A stretch of 40,752 bases of DNA from an uncultured Oscillospiraceae bacterium (GCA_910579175.1 CAJTTB010000023.1:1-40752); one strand, 5' to 3'; shown: positions 8,520 to 17,728, counted from the stretch's first letter. Notes: a model not told the origin generated them from the sequence alone. Numbers and translations: made by a program.

Positions 8520-9462
8520 CAAAATCTACCAAATTGTGTAATATTTGTCCACTGATATAGCGCTTTAGATTGTCTGCACTGATTTTTATAATCTTCTCAA
8601 ATGTTTCTGGTAAAGAATAGCCACCAGAAATATGAGGTGTAATCAGCACATTTGAACAATCCCAAAGTGGATGTTGTTGGGGCAATGGTTCTGGGTCAGT
8701 TACATCTAGCACCGCACCACGCAGTCGATGTTGTATCAAGGCGGTATATAAAGCGTCCGTATCAACGATACTTCCCCGTCCAATATTGATCAAAACTGCA
8801 TCTTCTTTCATCAAGGCAAGACGCTCTGCATTGATTAGATGATAGGTCTGTGGTGTTTCTGGAAGGGATATAGCAACCACATCGGCTCTTGGTAAAAGTT
8901 GTTGTAAGTCTTCCATGGTGTGCAGCTCGTCCAAATAATCGGGTTTTTCTTTGGGTCGACGTTTGATTCCAATGGTACTAGCTCCCAATGCTTTCATTCG
9001 TTTTGCAAATGCTCCCCCAATATCTCCCAGACCCAATATCAATGCGGTACAGCCATAAATGGATTTTACCTGTCCAGCGTAATGCCAGCCATGTTGTTTT
9101 TGCTGGTCGCGGTATTGGTGAAAATTTTTAAAGATGGTCAAAACGGCTGAAAGCATATACTCTGAAATAGCTAGACCATAAGCGCCTGTAGCATTGGTCA
9201 ACAGCACTTTGTCAGAAAGTACTCCCTTTTGAGTATACTGATTTGCCCCTGCACTGCTTAACTGAATCCACTTGAGTTGTTTTGCCTGTTGCAAATATGG
9301 GATAGGAATATTGCCAATGACAATATCAATTGTCTTGAGCAACTCTTCTGATAAATTTTGTTCAGAAGCATAGATAAAACGCGCTTCTGGGGCGGATTGT
9401 TCCAATAATTGTTTATGTACTTCTTGTACAGGAAGCACTACTAAAATTTGTAAATGACCCAT
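8500..9462 (-). CDS. D-2-hydroxyacid dehydrogenase, NAD-binding
   Basis: Cytoplasmic oxidoreductase of the D-isomer-specific 2-hydroxyacid dehydrogenase family, which interconverts 2-keto acids and D-2-hydroxy acids. With the chosen start it has 320 residues. The Rossmann motif GLGDIG is at 144-149. The catalytic Arg-Glu-His set is visible: R229 in INIGRGSIV, E258 in DVTDPEPLP and H277 in ITPHISGG. The frame is open 21 codons further upstream, but AAAGGTGG lies 8 bases before ATG 9462, so I start there. The xylulokinase gene lies upstream on the same strand with a 144-base gap and no clear terminator between, so co-transcription is possible. The substrate (glycerate, lactate, a branched 2-keto acid or other) cannot be decided. 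Confidence 0.92.
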   Translation of the reverse strand: MGHLQILVVLPVQEVHKQLLEQSAPEARFIYASEQNLSEELLKTIDIVIGNIPIPYLQQAKQLKWIQLSSAGANQYTQKGVLSDKVLLTNATGAYGLAISEYMLSAVLTIFKNFHQYRDQQKQHGWHYAGQVKSIYGCTALILGLGDIGGAFAKRMKALGASTIGIKRRPKEKPDYLDELHTMEDLQQLLPRADVVAISLPETPQTYHLINAERLALMKEDAVLINIGRGSIVDTDALYTALIQHRLRGAVLDVTDPEPLPQQHPLWDCSNVLITPHISGGYSLPETFEKIIKISADNLKRYISGQILHNLVDFETGYCK

Positions 9463-9606
9463 AAAATTTCCACCTTTTCTCAAAGTTGTAAATCTATATG
9501 ACAGACGTTGAACCGTTCTCATCAATATTATCTATAGAATTGATCTCAAAAACAGTCATCTGTAACACATTGTCTGGATATCAAACTAAAACTAGCGATT
9601 TATGGT

Positions 9607-11133
9607 TTATGATAAATGACTTAATAACTCAAATTGTTCTATCAAACTCGGATATATCTTGGTATAAAGTTGATAATATTTTTCATAAGCGACGATGTGT
9701 TCATCGATTGGTTGGTGAACATCTTTGACCTTTATCATCTGTTGACAGGCTTCCAAAACATTGTTGTATAAACCAGTACCAACACCTGCTAAGATTGCCA
9801 CGCCCAAAGCTGGACCTTCTTTTGTTTCCAATGTGCTAACTGGAATACCATAGACATCTGCCAACATCTGTCTCCACAATGGGGAAGAACCGCCACCACC
9901 ACAAGCCAACATTTCACCAAATGAGATACCCATTTCTTTCATCACTTCCATACAGTGACGCTGTGAAAAGGTAACTCCTTCCATAATAGCACGCAACATA
10001 TCCTTTTTGGTATGAATAGCAGAAAGACCAAAAAACACCCCTCTTGCATTTGGATCTAAAATGGGGCTTCTTTCTCCCATCAGATAGGGAAGATAAATCA
10101 AGCGATTGGAACCAATTGGAACTGTCTGCGCTTCTTGATCCATCAAATAATAGGGATCGACGCCCATCAAGTCAGCCGTCTGCATCTCTTGTCCAAAGAA
10201 GTTATCGCGAAACCACTTCAAAGACATTCCAGCGCTTAGCGTACACCCCATCACCAACCATTCACCTGGTACAGAAGAACAAAAGGTGTGTACCCTCCCG
10301 CCTTTGTCAATTGCCACCTTGGAAGTATGTGTGTATACCACTCCAGAAGAACCAATGGTAGTAAATCCCCGATTATCCTTCACAACTCCGGTGCCTACTG
10401 CGGCAGCGGCATTGTCTGCTGCTCCTCCAACCACAGCGGTTCCCGGCTGTAGTCCAGTCAATTTCGCAGCTTTTTGGGTTACCTGTCCAGTTACTTGCTG
10501 TGATTCATAAACTCTTCCCAGTAAATGCTTATCAATCTCCAACTTCTGTAAAATCTCATCAGACCAACAGCGGTTGGGAACATCTAAAAGCTGCATACCA
10601 GAGGCATCGGACACTTCTGTTGCAAACTCTCCAGTCAATTGATAACGAATATAATCTTTTGGCAATAAAATATGTGCACACTTTGCATAGTTTTCAGGCT
10701 CATGATTGCGCACCCACAAAATTTTTCCAGCAGTAAATCCGGCAAGTGCGGGGTTTGCAGTGATTTCAATCAGCCTTTGTGCCCCCACTATTTGGGTAAT
10801 CTGTTCGCATTCTTTTGCAGTTCTGGCATCACACCAAAGAATTGCAGGACGAATTACCTCGCCATCCTTATCAAGCATGACCAAACTGTGCATCTGCCCA
10901 GAAATACCAATACCCTGTATTTGAGCTGGATCAATTTTGGACTGTTTTAAAACCATTTGAATCGTTTGAACAACTGCATTCCACCAGTCGATTGGATCTT
11001 GTTCGGCATATCCATTTTGTGGTTGATACATGGGATATTCTATGGTATGAGAAGCAACCACTGCCCCACTTTCACAAAATAGTACCGTTTTTGTACCAGA
11101 AGTGCCAACATCAATTCCCAATAAATAAGCCAT
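9607..11133 (-). CDS. xylB: Xylulokinase (FGGY family sugar kinase)
   Basis: ATP-dependent kinase converting D-xylulose to D-xylulose 5-phosphate for the pentose phosphate pathway. The 508-residue length is normal for the family. Visible are the N-terminal phosphate loop GIDVGTSGTKT (6-16), the substrate-side segment GISGQMHSLVMLD, a central GGAADNAAAAVGTG, GERSPILDPNARG, and a C-terminal ACGGGGSSPLWRQMLADV typical of xylulokinases. AGAAAGGA precedes the ATG. No xylose isomerase or xylose transporter gene lies nearby; the only neighbour on the same strand is the hydroxyacid dehydrogenase. Another FGGY pentulose or hexulose specificity cannot be fully excluded. Confidence 0.9.
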   Translation of the reverse strand: MAYLLGIDVGTSGTKTVLFCESGAVVASHTIEYPMYQPQNGYAEQDPIDWWNAVVQTIQMVLKQSKIDPAQIQGIGISGQMHSLVMLDKDGEVIRPAILWCDARTAKECEQITQIVGAQRLIEITANPALAGFTAGKILWVRNHEPENYAKCAHILLPKDYIRYQLTGEFATEVSDASGMQLLDVPNRCWSDEILQKLEIDKHLLGRVYESQQVTGQVTQKAAKLTGLQPGTAVVGGAADNAAAAVGTGVVKDNRGFTTIGSSGVVYTHTSKVAIDKGGRVHTFCSSVPGEWLVMGCTLSAGMSLKWFRDNFFGQEMQTADLMGVDPYYLMDQEAQTVPIGSNRLIYLPYLMGERSPILDPNARGVFFGLSAIHTKKDMLRAIMEGVTFSQRHCMEVMKEMGISFGEMLACGGGGSSPLWRQMLADVYGIPVSTLETKEGPALGVAILAGVGTGLYNNVLEACQQMIKVKDVHQPIDEHIVAYEKYYQLYTKIYPSLIEQFELLSHLS

Positions 11134-11324
11134 ATCAAAACCATCCTTTCTGTTTGTATTGAATAGAAAACAAATTTTATAATTGATTTATTATAACACA
11201 AATTGGAAATACAGATAAACTGACAAATATGAACTTTTCAAAGAATTTATCCGGTGATCAATAGAAGGACTATTCAAAAAGATACAAGCATAGATTTTAC
11301 AAAGTAGGAAATAGGAGGCTTTTT

Positions 11325-11828
11325 ATGAAGCTATCAAACCATCGCATTCCACAAAGTCTTAGTATGCTTATCTTGATTATAATCGGATTTGTGCTATCTA
11401 TCATCATCAGTTGTTGTTCTTATCACCCCAATATTTTCTCTGCGCCTTGTGTCAATTGGAGTCATCAAATTTCTTCTGCTTATGGAAGCCGACAAAATCC
11501 ACTCGATACTTCTCAAGAACAACACAAGGGGATTGATATTGCAGTTCCCCTGAATACTGAAATTTACGCAGTGCAGTCTGGTACTGTGTTATCTGTAGAA
11601 ACCTTAGACAGTGGTTATGGATATCATATTATCATTGCACATCAAAATGCCTTTCAAAGCTTATATGCGCATTGCTCTAAGTTGCTTGTTTCAAAAGGAG
11701 ATACTGTTAAAAAGGGGGAGCTCATTGCAAAATCAGGTTCAACAGGTGATTCTACAGGTCCCCACCTTCATTTTGAACTGATGAAAAACGGAGAACATGT
11801 TGACCCCACACATTATTTAAAATCTTAA
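11325..11828 (+). CDS. Membrane-anchored M23 (LytM-type) peptidase
   Basis: Small cell-wall endopeptidase of 167 residues. A hydrophobic segment (about 13-32) anchors or exports it, and the M23 domain fills residues 50-165. Zinc ligands are H67 and D71 (HKGIDI) and H149 (GPHLHFE), with H116 (LYAHCS) as the likely catalytic histidine. M23 enzymes cut peptidoglycan cross-bridges; some act in sporulation or daughter-cell separation, which I cannot assign here. It is a single-gene unit with GGAGG before the ATG and a bidirectional terminator shared with the convergent LysR gene. Confidence 0.92.
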   Translation: MKLSNHRIPQSLSMLILIIIGFVLSIIISCCSYHPNIFSAPCVNWSHQISSAYGSRQNPLDTSQEQHKGIDIAVPLNTEIYAVQSGTVLSVETLDSGYGYHIIIAHQNAFQSLYAHCSKLLVSKGDTVKKGELIAKSGSTGDSTGPHLHFELMKNGEHVDPTHYLKS

Positions 11829-11832
11829 AAGT

Positions 11833-11868
11833 AAAAAGCTGTTGCGGTTTTTATTGCAACAGCTTTTT
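11833..11868. terminator. Bidirectional terminator between M23 peptidase and LysR genes
   Basis: The stem AAAAAGCTGTTGC / GCAACAGCTTTTT is flanked by A and T runs, so it can serve both convergent genes. Confidence 0.9.
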
Positions 11869-11871
11869 GAA

Positions 11872-12759
11872 TTATATACCTTCTGATATCGTTTGTTTTA
11901 ATTTTTTCAAAAACTTCTGTGCAGGTTTTGAAAATACTTGATACTTTTTCCAAACGATACTCATACTGGCTTTTATATTCGGTTTGAGTGGTCTAAAACA
12001 CAAATGACTGTCGCCCGAAACGTTGATCAATTTATCAAAACCGATTGCATATCCAATGCCCTCGTCTACCATAAGCGCACCGTTAAACAATAAATTATAG
12101 GTTGCAGCAATATGGAGTTGTTCCTGTTTACAGCCAAAGAAATTTTTGAACTCTTCATTTTGAAACGCCTGTCTTGAAATAATCAACGGTTTATCTATGA
12201 GATCTTCTGCTGTGATTGATTCCTTTGCTGCAAGAGGATCTTCCCGACGCATTAGGATACCCCAAGTATCTTGATAGGGAACGGGCATAAAATGATATTT
12301 TGTCTGATCGATGTTTCCAAAAACCAAACCAAAGTCTATCAATCCATGATCAAGTGCTTCTGTTATTGTAACTCTATCCCCACTGATGATGTGAAAATGA
12401 ACAAGTGGATATTCCTGTTGTAAGGATTTTGCAACTTTTGCCAATATTCGATTGCTATCTGTCTCTCCAGCACCGATGGTGACATCACCAACAATCATAT
12501 CATCAAAAGTAGAAATTTCATCTTCTGTCTTTCTGACAAGTTGTGTAATCTCTTCTGCGCGTTTGCGAAGCAACATACCCTCTTCGGTAAGGGTTATTTT
12601 TCTATTTCCTCGAATAAAGAGTTGTTTACCTAGTTCATCTTCTAAATCTTTGAGTTGACGAGATAATGTCGGTTGTGAAAGGTGCAAAAATTCCGCAGCT
12701 CCTGAAATGCTCTCTTCCCTTGCAACGGCTAAAAAATATCCAAGTACACGAAATTCCAT
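11872..12759 (-). CDS. LysR-family transcriptional regulator
   Basis: DNA-binding regulator of 295 residues. The N-terminal winged helix-turn-helix (about 1-60) has the family pattern SISGAAEFLHLSQPTLSRQL; a periplasmic-binding-protein-like effector domain follows (about 88-290). It is transcribed away from the DUF3737-MATE-cyclophilin set. The spacer holds a palindrome with LysR-type T-N11-A form placed as an activation site for the divergent genes. Regulation of its own promoter from the same site would be typical. The effector is unknown. Confidence 0.94.
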   Translation of the reverse strand: MEFRVLGYFLAVAREESISGAAEFLHLSQPTLSRQLKDLEDELGKQLFIRGNRKITLTEEGMLLRKRAEEITQLVRKTEDEISTFDDMIVGDVTIGAGETDSNRILAKVAKSLQQEYPLVHFHIISGDRVTITEALDHGLIDFGLVFGNIDQTKYHFMPVPYQDTWGILMRREDPLAAKESITAEDLIDKPLIISRQAFQNEEFKNFFGCKQEQLHIAATYNLLFNGALMVDEGIGYAIGFDKLINVSGDSHLCFRPLKPNIKASMSIVWKKYQVFSKPAQKFLKKLKQTISEGI

Positions 12760-12801
12760 ATCAATCTCCTCCTTATCTATCTATAGTGTATCAAATAAAA
12801 G

Positions 12802-12818
12802 TATGCTTGTAAAGCATA
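12802..12818. promoter_or_regulatory. Probable LysR operator (T-N11-A palindrome)
   Basis: Perfect inverted repeat TATGCTT-GTA-AAGCATA that contains a T-N11-A core. Its centre (12810) is about 66 bases upstream of the start site predicted from the promoter at 12841-12869, the usual position of the LysR recognition site. Confidence 0.65.
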
Positions 12819-12840
12819 TAATCTTATTTAATATAAGTAT

Positions 12841-12869
12841 TTGATATATTTTATAGATAGGCTTATAAT
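12841..12869 (+). promoter_or_regulatory. Sigma-A-type promoter of the DUF3737-MATE genes
   Basis: TTGATA, a 17-base spacer, then TATAAT. Transcription should begin near 12876, leaving a 5' leader of about 150 bases before the DUF3737 gene. I found no recognisable riboswitch in that leader. Confidence 0.7.
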
Positions 12870-13027
12870 CATAACAGAAACTTCTATATTTTAGATGTCC
12901 AGATATAAAAAAACTTGCTCGATTCCCTGCACAAAAACCAAATATGTATAGATTGTCTAAACTACCTTGTCTATCAGATAAATCAAACAAAATATAAATT
13001 GTAACAATTTGAGAGGAGTTATACAAT

Positions 13028-13894
13028 ATGAAAACAATTGCAAATAAAATTTTTGATGAAGAAAGAGCACTCTATGCTGCCAATCAGCTTCTTGTAAAGG
13101 ATTGTACATTTGATGGTCCCGCAGACGGAGAAAGTGCTTTTAAAGAAAGTAATGATGTGGTAGTAGATCATTGTTTTTTTAATCTTCGTTATCCCTTTTG
13201 GCATAATGATGGGTTAAAAATAGAACATTCAGAAATGACAGAACTTTGCAGAGCAGCATTGTGGTATTCTGATCATATAGAAATAAACAACACAAAACTA
13301 CATGGAATTAAGGCACTGCGTGAATGTCAAAATATCAAGATACACGGTTGTGATATTATCTCTCCTGAGTTTGGTTGGTCTGTTTATGGAATAGAAATGA
13401 ATCATTGTACTGTTGAGAGCGAATATTTTATGTTGCGTTCTGAGCAATTAAACTTCTGTGATATCCGCATGAAGGGAAAATATTCCTTTCAGTATATCAT
13501 TGACTCTACTTTTAAAAATTGTGTATTTGATACCAAAGATGCTTTTTGGCATGCAAAAAACATAACGATAAAAAATAGTATTGTAAAAGGGGAATATCTT
13601 GCATGGTATAGCGAAAATATCACATTTGAAAACTGTAAAATCATTGGAACACAACCCCTTTGCTATTGCAAAAATTTAAAGCTCATCAATTGTGAAATGG
13701 TAAACACCGATTTGAGTTTTGAACGTTCTGAAGTAGAGGCAACACTGAAATCCCCAATTGTCAGCATTAAAAATCCATTGGCAGGACACATTTATGCTCC
13801 TGAAGTGGGTGAAATCATTATGGATATCGACCAAGCCAAGGGTGAAATTATTACAGCCAAACAATGTCACTGTACCCAAATGTGCCAATGTTAA
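13028..13894 (+). CDS. DUF3737 family protein, right-handed beta-helix type
   Basis: Protein of 288 residues that I recognise as DUF3737. It consists of short repeated strands rich in N, C and aromatic residues (such as IEINNTKL, IKIHGCDI, ITIKNSIV, ITFENCKI), the pattern of a right-handed parallel beta-helix like pectin lyases. No signal peptide or membrane helix is seen, so it is probably cytoplasmic. No catalytic residues can be assigned. GAGAGGAG precedes the ATG. It is the first gene behind the LysR-associated promoter, and the MATE exporter follows after 36 bases, suggesting a shared transcript. The biochemical role of the family is unknown to me. Confidence 0.88.
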   Translation: MKTIANKIFDEERALYAANQLLVKDCTFDGPADGESAFKESNDVVVDHCFFNLRYPFWHNDGLKIEHSEMTELCRAALWYSDHIEINNTKLHGIKALRECQNIKIHGCDIISPEFGWSVYGIEMNHCTVESEYFMLRSEQLNFCDIRMKGKYSFQYIIDSTFKNCVFDTKDAFWHAKNITIKNSIVKGEYLAWYSENITFENCKIIGTQPLCYCKNLKLINCEMVNTDLSFERSEVEATLKSPIVSIKNPLAGHIYAPEVGEIIMDIDQAKGEIITAKQCHCTQMCQC

Positions 13895-13930
13895 AATGAC
13901 TATGGAATATAAAATTTGGGAGTACAACAG

Positions 13931-15361
13931 ATGAAATATAACCGTGATTCTGAAAAAATGGGAACAGCGCCAATTTCAGGGCTTCTTTTGAAACTATCCA
14001 TACCAAGCATACTGGCGGCACTTGTCAACAACCTATATAATGTAGTGGATAGTATTTTTGTGGCTCAACTAAATGAAAAGGCATTGACTGCCCTTTCATT
14101 AGCCGCTCCGATTCAGATTTTAATAGCAGCTTTGGGCGCTGGTATGGCAACAGGAATTAACGCAGTCATTTCTCGGTCTTTAGGAGAAAAAAATGATGAT
14201 GCTGTAAAAGCCGCTGTAAAAGCCTCTATTTTTCTTGCAGGGTGCTCTTATCTACTAATTTTGATCATGCAGTTTGTATTACTGCGCCCGTTTTTTGCAT
14301 GGCAAACAAAGGATGTTGAGATTTTAGAATATGGAATCGCATATTTACAGGTATGTATGCTCTTTTCTTTCGGTTGTATGTTACAATGGGTGTTCGATAG
14401 ATTTTTGATCTCTACAGGAAAAACCTCTTGTTTTATGGTATCGCTTGCAAGTGCTTCAATCACCAATTTGATTCTTGACCCAATCTTAATTTTTGGGCGG
14501 TTTGGCTTTCCTGCACTTGGAATTACAGGGGCAGGATATGCCACTGTCATCGGTCAAATTGTAGGTGCTGTGGTTTCCATTTTATTAAATGTATACAAAA
14601 ATAAAGAAATTCCCATCTCTGTTACATGGAAACCAGAAAAAAAAGCACTTGCAGGAATCTTAAAAGTGGGATTTCCCGCAGCGCTTATGCATGGAATGAC
14701 TTCAGTAAGTGGTATGCTTATCAATGCCGTTTTGATTGGGTTCTCTTCTACCGCAGTAGCAATATATGGAATTTGCCTAAAAATACAGAATGTTTTTATG
14801 GTTGTTCCCCATGGTATCGACCTTGCAATGACTCCCATCGTAGCTTACAATTTTGGTGCCAAAAAACCAAAACGAGAAAAGCAGGCTTTTGGATGGGGCA
14901 TGATCTACTCTATGGTATTTATGGCTTTTGCAGTTTTATTCTTAGAAATATTTCCCCAAAAAATTCTGCTATTATTCAATGCGTCTCAACATATGCTTTC
15001 GATGGGAGCTACTGCAATACGCATTTTGGCATTATCTATGTTTATCAGTGTTTATAGTTTGCTATTGGGAGCGGTATTGCAGGCATTGGGAAAAGGTGTT
15101 TCCAGTATGCTCTTGACAATCGCCCGTCAGATGATATTTCTGCTTCCACTGGTATTTCTTTTTAAAATGACAAATCAGGTTTCTGTCATATGGTTTGCGT
15201 TTCCAATTGCAGAAATTCTAGGCGCTTTGGTTGGACTATATTATCATAAAAAATATTTTTCATTTCATGCTACAACGCAGTTGGTATCTGAACAGAAAAA
15301 AGAACCTGATATCGCCGAAATAAATCATTTTATAAATCGTACCAACAAAGCGAAAGGATAA
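13931..15361 (+). CDS. MATE family efflux transporter
   Basis: Inner-membrane multidrug and toxin extrusion exporter of 476 residues with about 12 predicted membrane helices in two related halves. Typical early segments are SIPSILAALVNNLYNVVDSIFV and GMATGINAVISRSLG. A TTG 15 bases upstream is also in frame, but GGGAG ends 8 bases before ATG 13931, so I take that start. It lies 36 bases after DUF3737 and is probably under the same LysR control. The substrate is not predictable. It belongs to the same broad family as the gene at 28447 but is clearly diverged from it. Confidence 0.93.
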   Translation: MKYNRDSEKMGTAPISGLLLKLSIPSILAALVNNLYNVVDSIFVAQLNEKALTALSLAAPIQILIAALGAGMATGINAVISRSLGEKNDDAVKAAVKASIFLAGCSYLLILIMQFVLLRPFFAWQTKDVEILEYGIAYLQVCMLFSFGCMLQWVFDRFLISTGKTSCFMVSLASASITNLILDPILIFGRFGFPALGITGAGYATVIGQIVGAVVSILLNVYKNKEIPISVTWKPEKKALAGILKVGFPAALMHGMTSVSGMLINAVLIGFSSTAVAIYGICLKIQNVFMVVPHGIDLAMTPIVAYNFGAKKPKREKQAFGWGMIYSMVFMAFAVLFLEIFPQKILLLFNASQHMLSMGATAIRILALSMFISVYSLLLGAVLQALGKGVSSMLLTIARQMIFLLPLVFLFKMTNQVSVIWFAFPIAEILGALVGLYYHKKYFSFHATTQLVSEQKKEPDIAEINHFINRTNKAKG

Positions 15362-15472
15362 CAATCGTATTCGCTACAGGGAAGTTTAACAAAATGATTT
15401 TCCAATAGGTTATCACAATAAAAATCCATTCTGCTTTGAAAAAAATCTGTAATATAAAAAAGGTGGTTTACA

Positions 15473-16021
15473 ATGAAACGAACATTGTTTTATATACTTG
15501 TTGGTATTACGATTCTATTGATGATGTTATCAAGTTGCGTAAATGACAAAAGCAATCATAATTTACAGTCAAATATATCAGAACAAAAAGTCAATACCAA
15601 TTTAGAAAATAAATCCAATGTCAACCTAGAAAGTGAACCAAGTACTACTATAGAAGATGAATCAAACACCGGTTTACAGATACGCATTCAAACAGATTCT
15701 TTTACTATTGTGGCTGCCTTAAATGACAGTTCTGCTGCAAAATCATTTTATGATCAACTGCCTGTTACTTTGCCAGTGGAAAATTACAGCACCAATGAAA
15801 AGATTTTTTATCCCCCTCAAAAACTAGATGTCAGTGGTACACCACTTGCCAAAGGTTCTATTGGTACACTTGCCTACTATGAACCATGGGGAGATATTGT
15901 TATATTTTATCGAGATTATCATAGTTCCAGCGGCTTATACCAACTGGGTCAAGTGGTTTTTGGGATAGAACAACTTGAAAGCCTTTCAGGAGAAATCAAG
16001 ATTGAAAAGATGACAGACTGA
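15473..16021 (+). CDS. Lipoprotein with cyclophilin-like fold domain
   Basis: Exported protein of 182 residues. The signal peptide ends in a good lipobox (LSSC, Cys22), then comes a low-complexity N/S/E linker (about 25-65), then a domain matching the bacterial cyclophilin-like family: LQIRIQTDSFTIVAALNDSSAAKSF, LPVTLPVENYS, YEPWGDIVIFYRD, LYQLGQVVFG. It would be membrane-anchored on the outside of the cell. In this family true prolyl-isomerase activity is not assured. It lies 111 bases after the MATE gene with its own GGTGG site; it may be the third gene of the LysR-associated set. Confidence 0.85.
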   Translation: MKRTLFYILVGITILLMMLSSCVNDKSNHNLQSNISEQKVNTNLENKSNVNLESEPSTTIEDESNTGLQIRIQTDSFTIVAALNDSSAAKSFYDQLPVTLPVENYSTNEKIFYPPQKLDVSGTPLAKGSIGTLAYYEPWGDIVIFYRDYHSSSGLYQLGQVVFGIEQLESLSGEIKIEKMTD

Positions 16022-16053
16022 AAGCGATTCTAAAACAACCCATTTATATAAAA

Positions 16054-16401
16054 TTATCGCTGCTTCTTCCATTGAATTAGCATAGAAATCAACATCGCAC
16101 AGATTCCCAATATCAGATAAATTCCAGCATATAAAATAAATGCAGACTCTCCCATATCAAAGAATAACCAAGTGCCAAGTAAAAATAAAATGGTTGAGAT
16201 AATTGGCAAACCCCACAAATATCTAACATTTTTTCCTCCCAATACACCTATGGAAATAGAATATATTGGGTCAACTACAAAAAATAGCAAAAAACAAACT
16301 GCCATTGCCGCATCACCTTTTATAAAAGTAACTGCTAACCATGGCAATAACAACATAATTACCATTGAAACCAAAGACCAAAGAATCAAATCTTTTTTCA
16401 T
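16054..16401 (-). CDS. Small four-helix membrane protein, function unknown
   Basis: Protein of 115 residues with about four hydrophobic segments (near residues 5-25, 33-55, 62-82 and 87-107) and a basic tail (QWKKQR). I do not recognise a family. The frame opens 8 codons earlier at a TTG, but that codon precedes the GGAGGT site, so the ATG at 16401 is the better start, with a rather long 12-base spacing. It converges with the cyclophilin-like lipoprotein gene. The 240 bases beyond its start are AT-rich and hold nothing recognisable. Confidence 0.7.
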   Translation of the reverse strand: MKKDLILWSLVSMVIMLLLPWLAVTFIKGDAAMAVCFLLFFVVDPIYSISIGVLGGKNVRYLWGLPIISTILFLLGTWLFFDMGESAFILYAGIYLILGICAMLISMLIQWKKQR

Positions 16402-16642
16402 AATCTTATAAATACCTCCAATCAATTTCGTTTGTTGTTCGCTTTACCATTTAATAGATAAAATCACCATTTTATAGATTTATAAAAATAATCTATAATT
16501 TCCAACAAACTGCTATTTAATATTATTTTATCTCTTATTATAAGAATATCATAAAAGTATCAATACAACTTAACAAAAATAACACAATGCGTACGAATCT
16601 ATCATAAATAAAAACTTTTCTATTCTGTTACCTGAATATAAA

Positions 16643-16672
16643 GACCTAACTAGTAATTTTACTAGTTAGGTC
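16643..16672 (-). terminator. Terminator of lipoprotein module 1
   Basis: The stem GACCTAACTAGTAA / TTACTAGTTAGGTC is followed on the minus strand by TTTATATT. It lies 7 bases after the lipoprotein stop. Confidence 0.8.
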
Positions 16673-16678
16673 CTTATT

Positions 16679-17395
16679 TTATTGCGTATTTTGGTATTCA
16701 TTGCAAATCTCAATCATTTGTTCTAAAGTAAACTGTGGGTTGGAAGAAGCATCTGGATCTTCATTTATATATGTACTGGTTGGGGGATAAAAGTTTGGCT
16801 CTGGTTCATCCCTTGAAAATCCACCCCCTGCATTTAGTTCATACCTGCCCATAAAGCTACCACATGGAATATAGCAGTCTGGGTCTATAGGATTTTCTCT
16901 TAAGAATAAAACATATTGTTGATGGTCTTTTATAAATGGGGCATTCATGATGCTATCACTAACATAAATATCTTTTTCACTTTCCTCACATTCAAAACCC
17001 ATAGCATCACAATACTGCCCATAAGTGAGAACCCCACCATCTTCTCTGATTGTAATTTTTGTTTCATCAGTTGTTCCATATAGTACTTTATCAATTGTAA
17101 ACTCAGTAGTATTGTAAATGAGTTTTTGTTCTGGGTTATCTGGATCATCGCCAATGCTTATATAGGTTCGATTGACATCAGAAGTCCCTAGCACAACCAG
17201 TTCAGAATTTTTTAACAGTTCTATTGGTCCTGCATAAGATTCAGAAAAAACAGCACTTGAATACATCTTTTCTACTGTTTCGGACTGTAAAATTTCATTT
17301 GTAAGACAGATTTCCTGAGATGATTTTGAGGTATCTTTACAACTACAACAGGTCAATAACAGTACTAAAGCAGCAATTAATATTCTTTTTCTCAT
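16679..17395 (-). CDS. Paralogous lipoprotein A of the protease/lipoprotein array
   Basis: Exported protein of 238 residues: a basic hydrophobic signal peptide with a cysteine-rich lipobox (LLTCCSC) and a globular domain of unknown family. Shared with its two paralogues are IELL(K/E)xSELVVL, TSDVNR, FTIDxVLYGxTDE, an EDGGV or GGGGV turn, PFIxDHxQYxLFL and the C-terminal QFTLEQMIEICNEYQN. Its last 50 or so codons are identical in DNA to lipoprotein B (153 bp), while the rest is strongly diverged, so recent recombination is likely. A scar of the protease gene precedes it (17449-17553). GAGAAGGAG lies before the ATG. I cannot name a function; an inhibitor or partner of the protease is a hypothesis. 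Confidence 0.85.
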   Translation of the reverse strand: MRKRILIAALVLLLTCCSCKDTSKSSQEICLTNEILQSETVEKMYSSAVFSESYAGPIELLKNSELVVLGTSDVNRTYISIGDDPDNPEQKLIYNTTEFTIDKVLYGTTDETKITIREDGGVLTYGQYCDAMGFECEESEKDIYVSDSIMNAPFIKDHQQYVLFLRENPIDPDCYIPCGSFMGRYELNAGGGFSRDEPEPNFYPPTSTYINEDPDASSNPQFTLEQMIEICNEYQNTQ

Positions 17396-17448
17396 AATGA
17401 TTCTCCTTCTCCTTATATTAATACAGGTGATTGATTATGTTCGCCTGT

Positions 17449-17553
17449 CTAGGGTTGGAGTTTCTGCAAAGGTACAAACAGTGAGCCTGCCAAAGCAGCA
17501 CGGATCAGTTTGCGTTTCCAACTTCTTTTTTGCTGATTCATTTCCTTTTTCAT
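17449..17553 (-). pseudogene. Protease signal-peptide scar upstream of lipoprotein A
   Basis: The DNA from about 17461 to 17590 matches the start region of the intact protease gene. The reading frame here (34 codons) contains NQQKRSWKRKLIRAALAGS, against NQQKRNWKRKLISAALAVC in the intact gene. A deletion inside the signal peptide shifts the frame, and the sequence that would read VCTFAETPT continues in another frame. The mature protease is entirely missing. The block upstream (about 17555-17660) also resembles the region before the intact protease, so the promoter was probably kept for the lipoprotein. Confidence 0.8.
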
Positions 17554-17728
17554 AAATTGATGTTATAGCACTGGTTTTATACAATACAATTATACTTCTA
17601 CTTTTCGTTATTGGCAATATTTATACAAAAAATTTAAATATAATTACAAAATAAAATAAAAAATTAGATGAAAAGCAGTGAATAAGCAGAAAAATAATCA
17701 TCATTTTCGTAATTTGGTAAATAAAATT

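Noticed and set aside
13028..13894. Reading DUF3737 as a secreted pectate lyase
   Set aside because: The beta-helix pattern is there, but there is no signal peptide and no catalytic residue set, so an enzyme call is not justified.
17435..17617. A 60-codon minus-strand frame containing VCTFAETPT
   Set aside because: It is an out-of-frame reading of the protease signal-peptide scar, not an independent gene.
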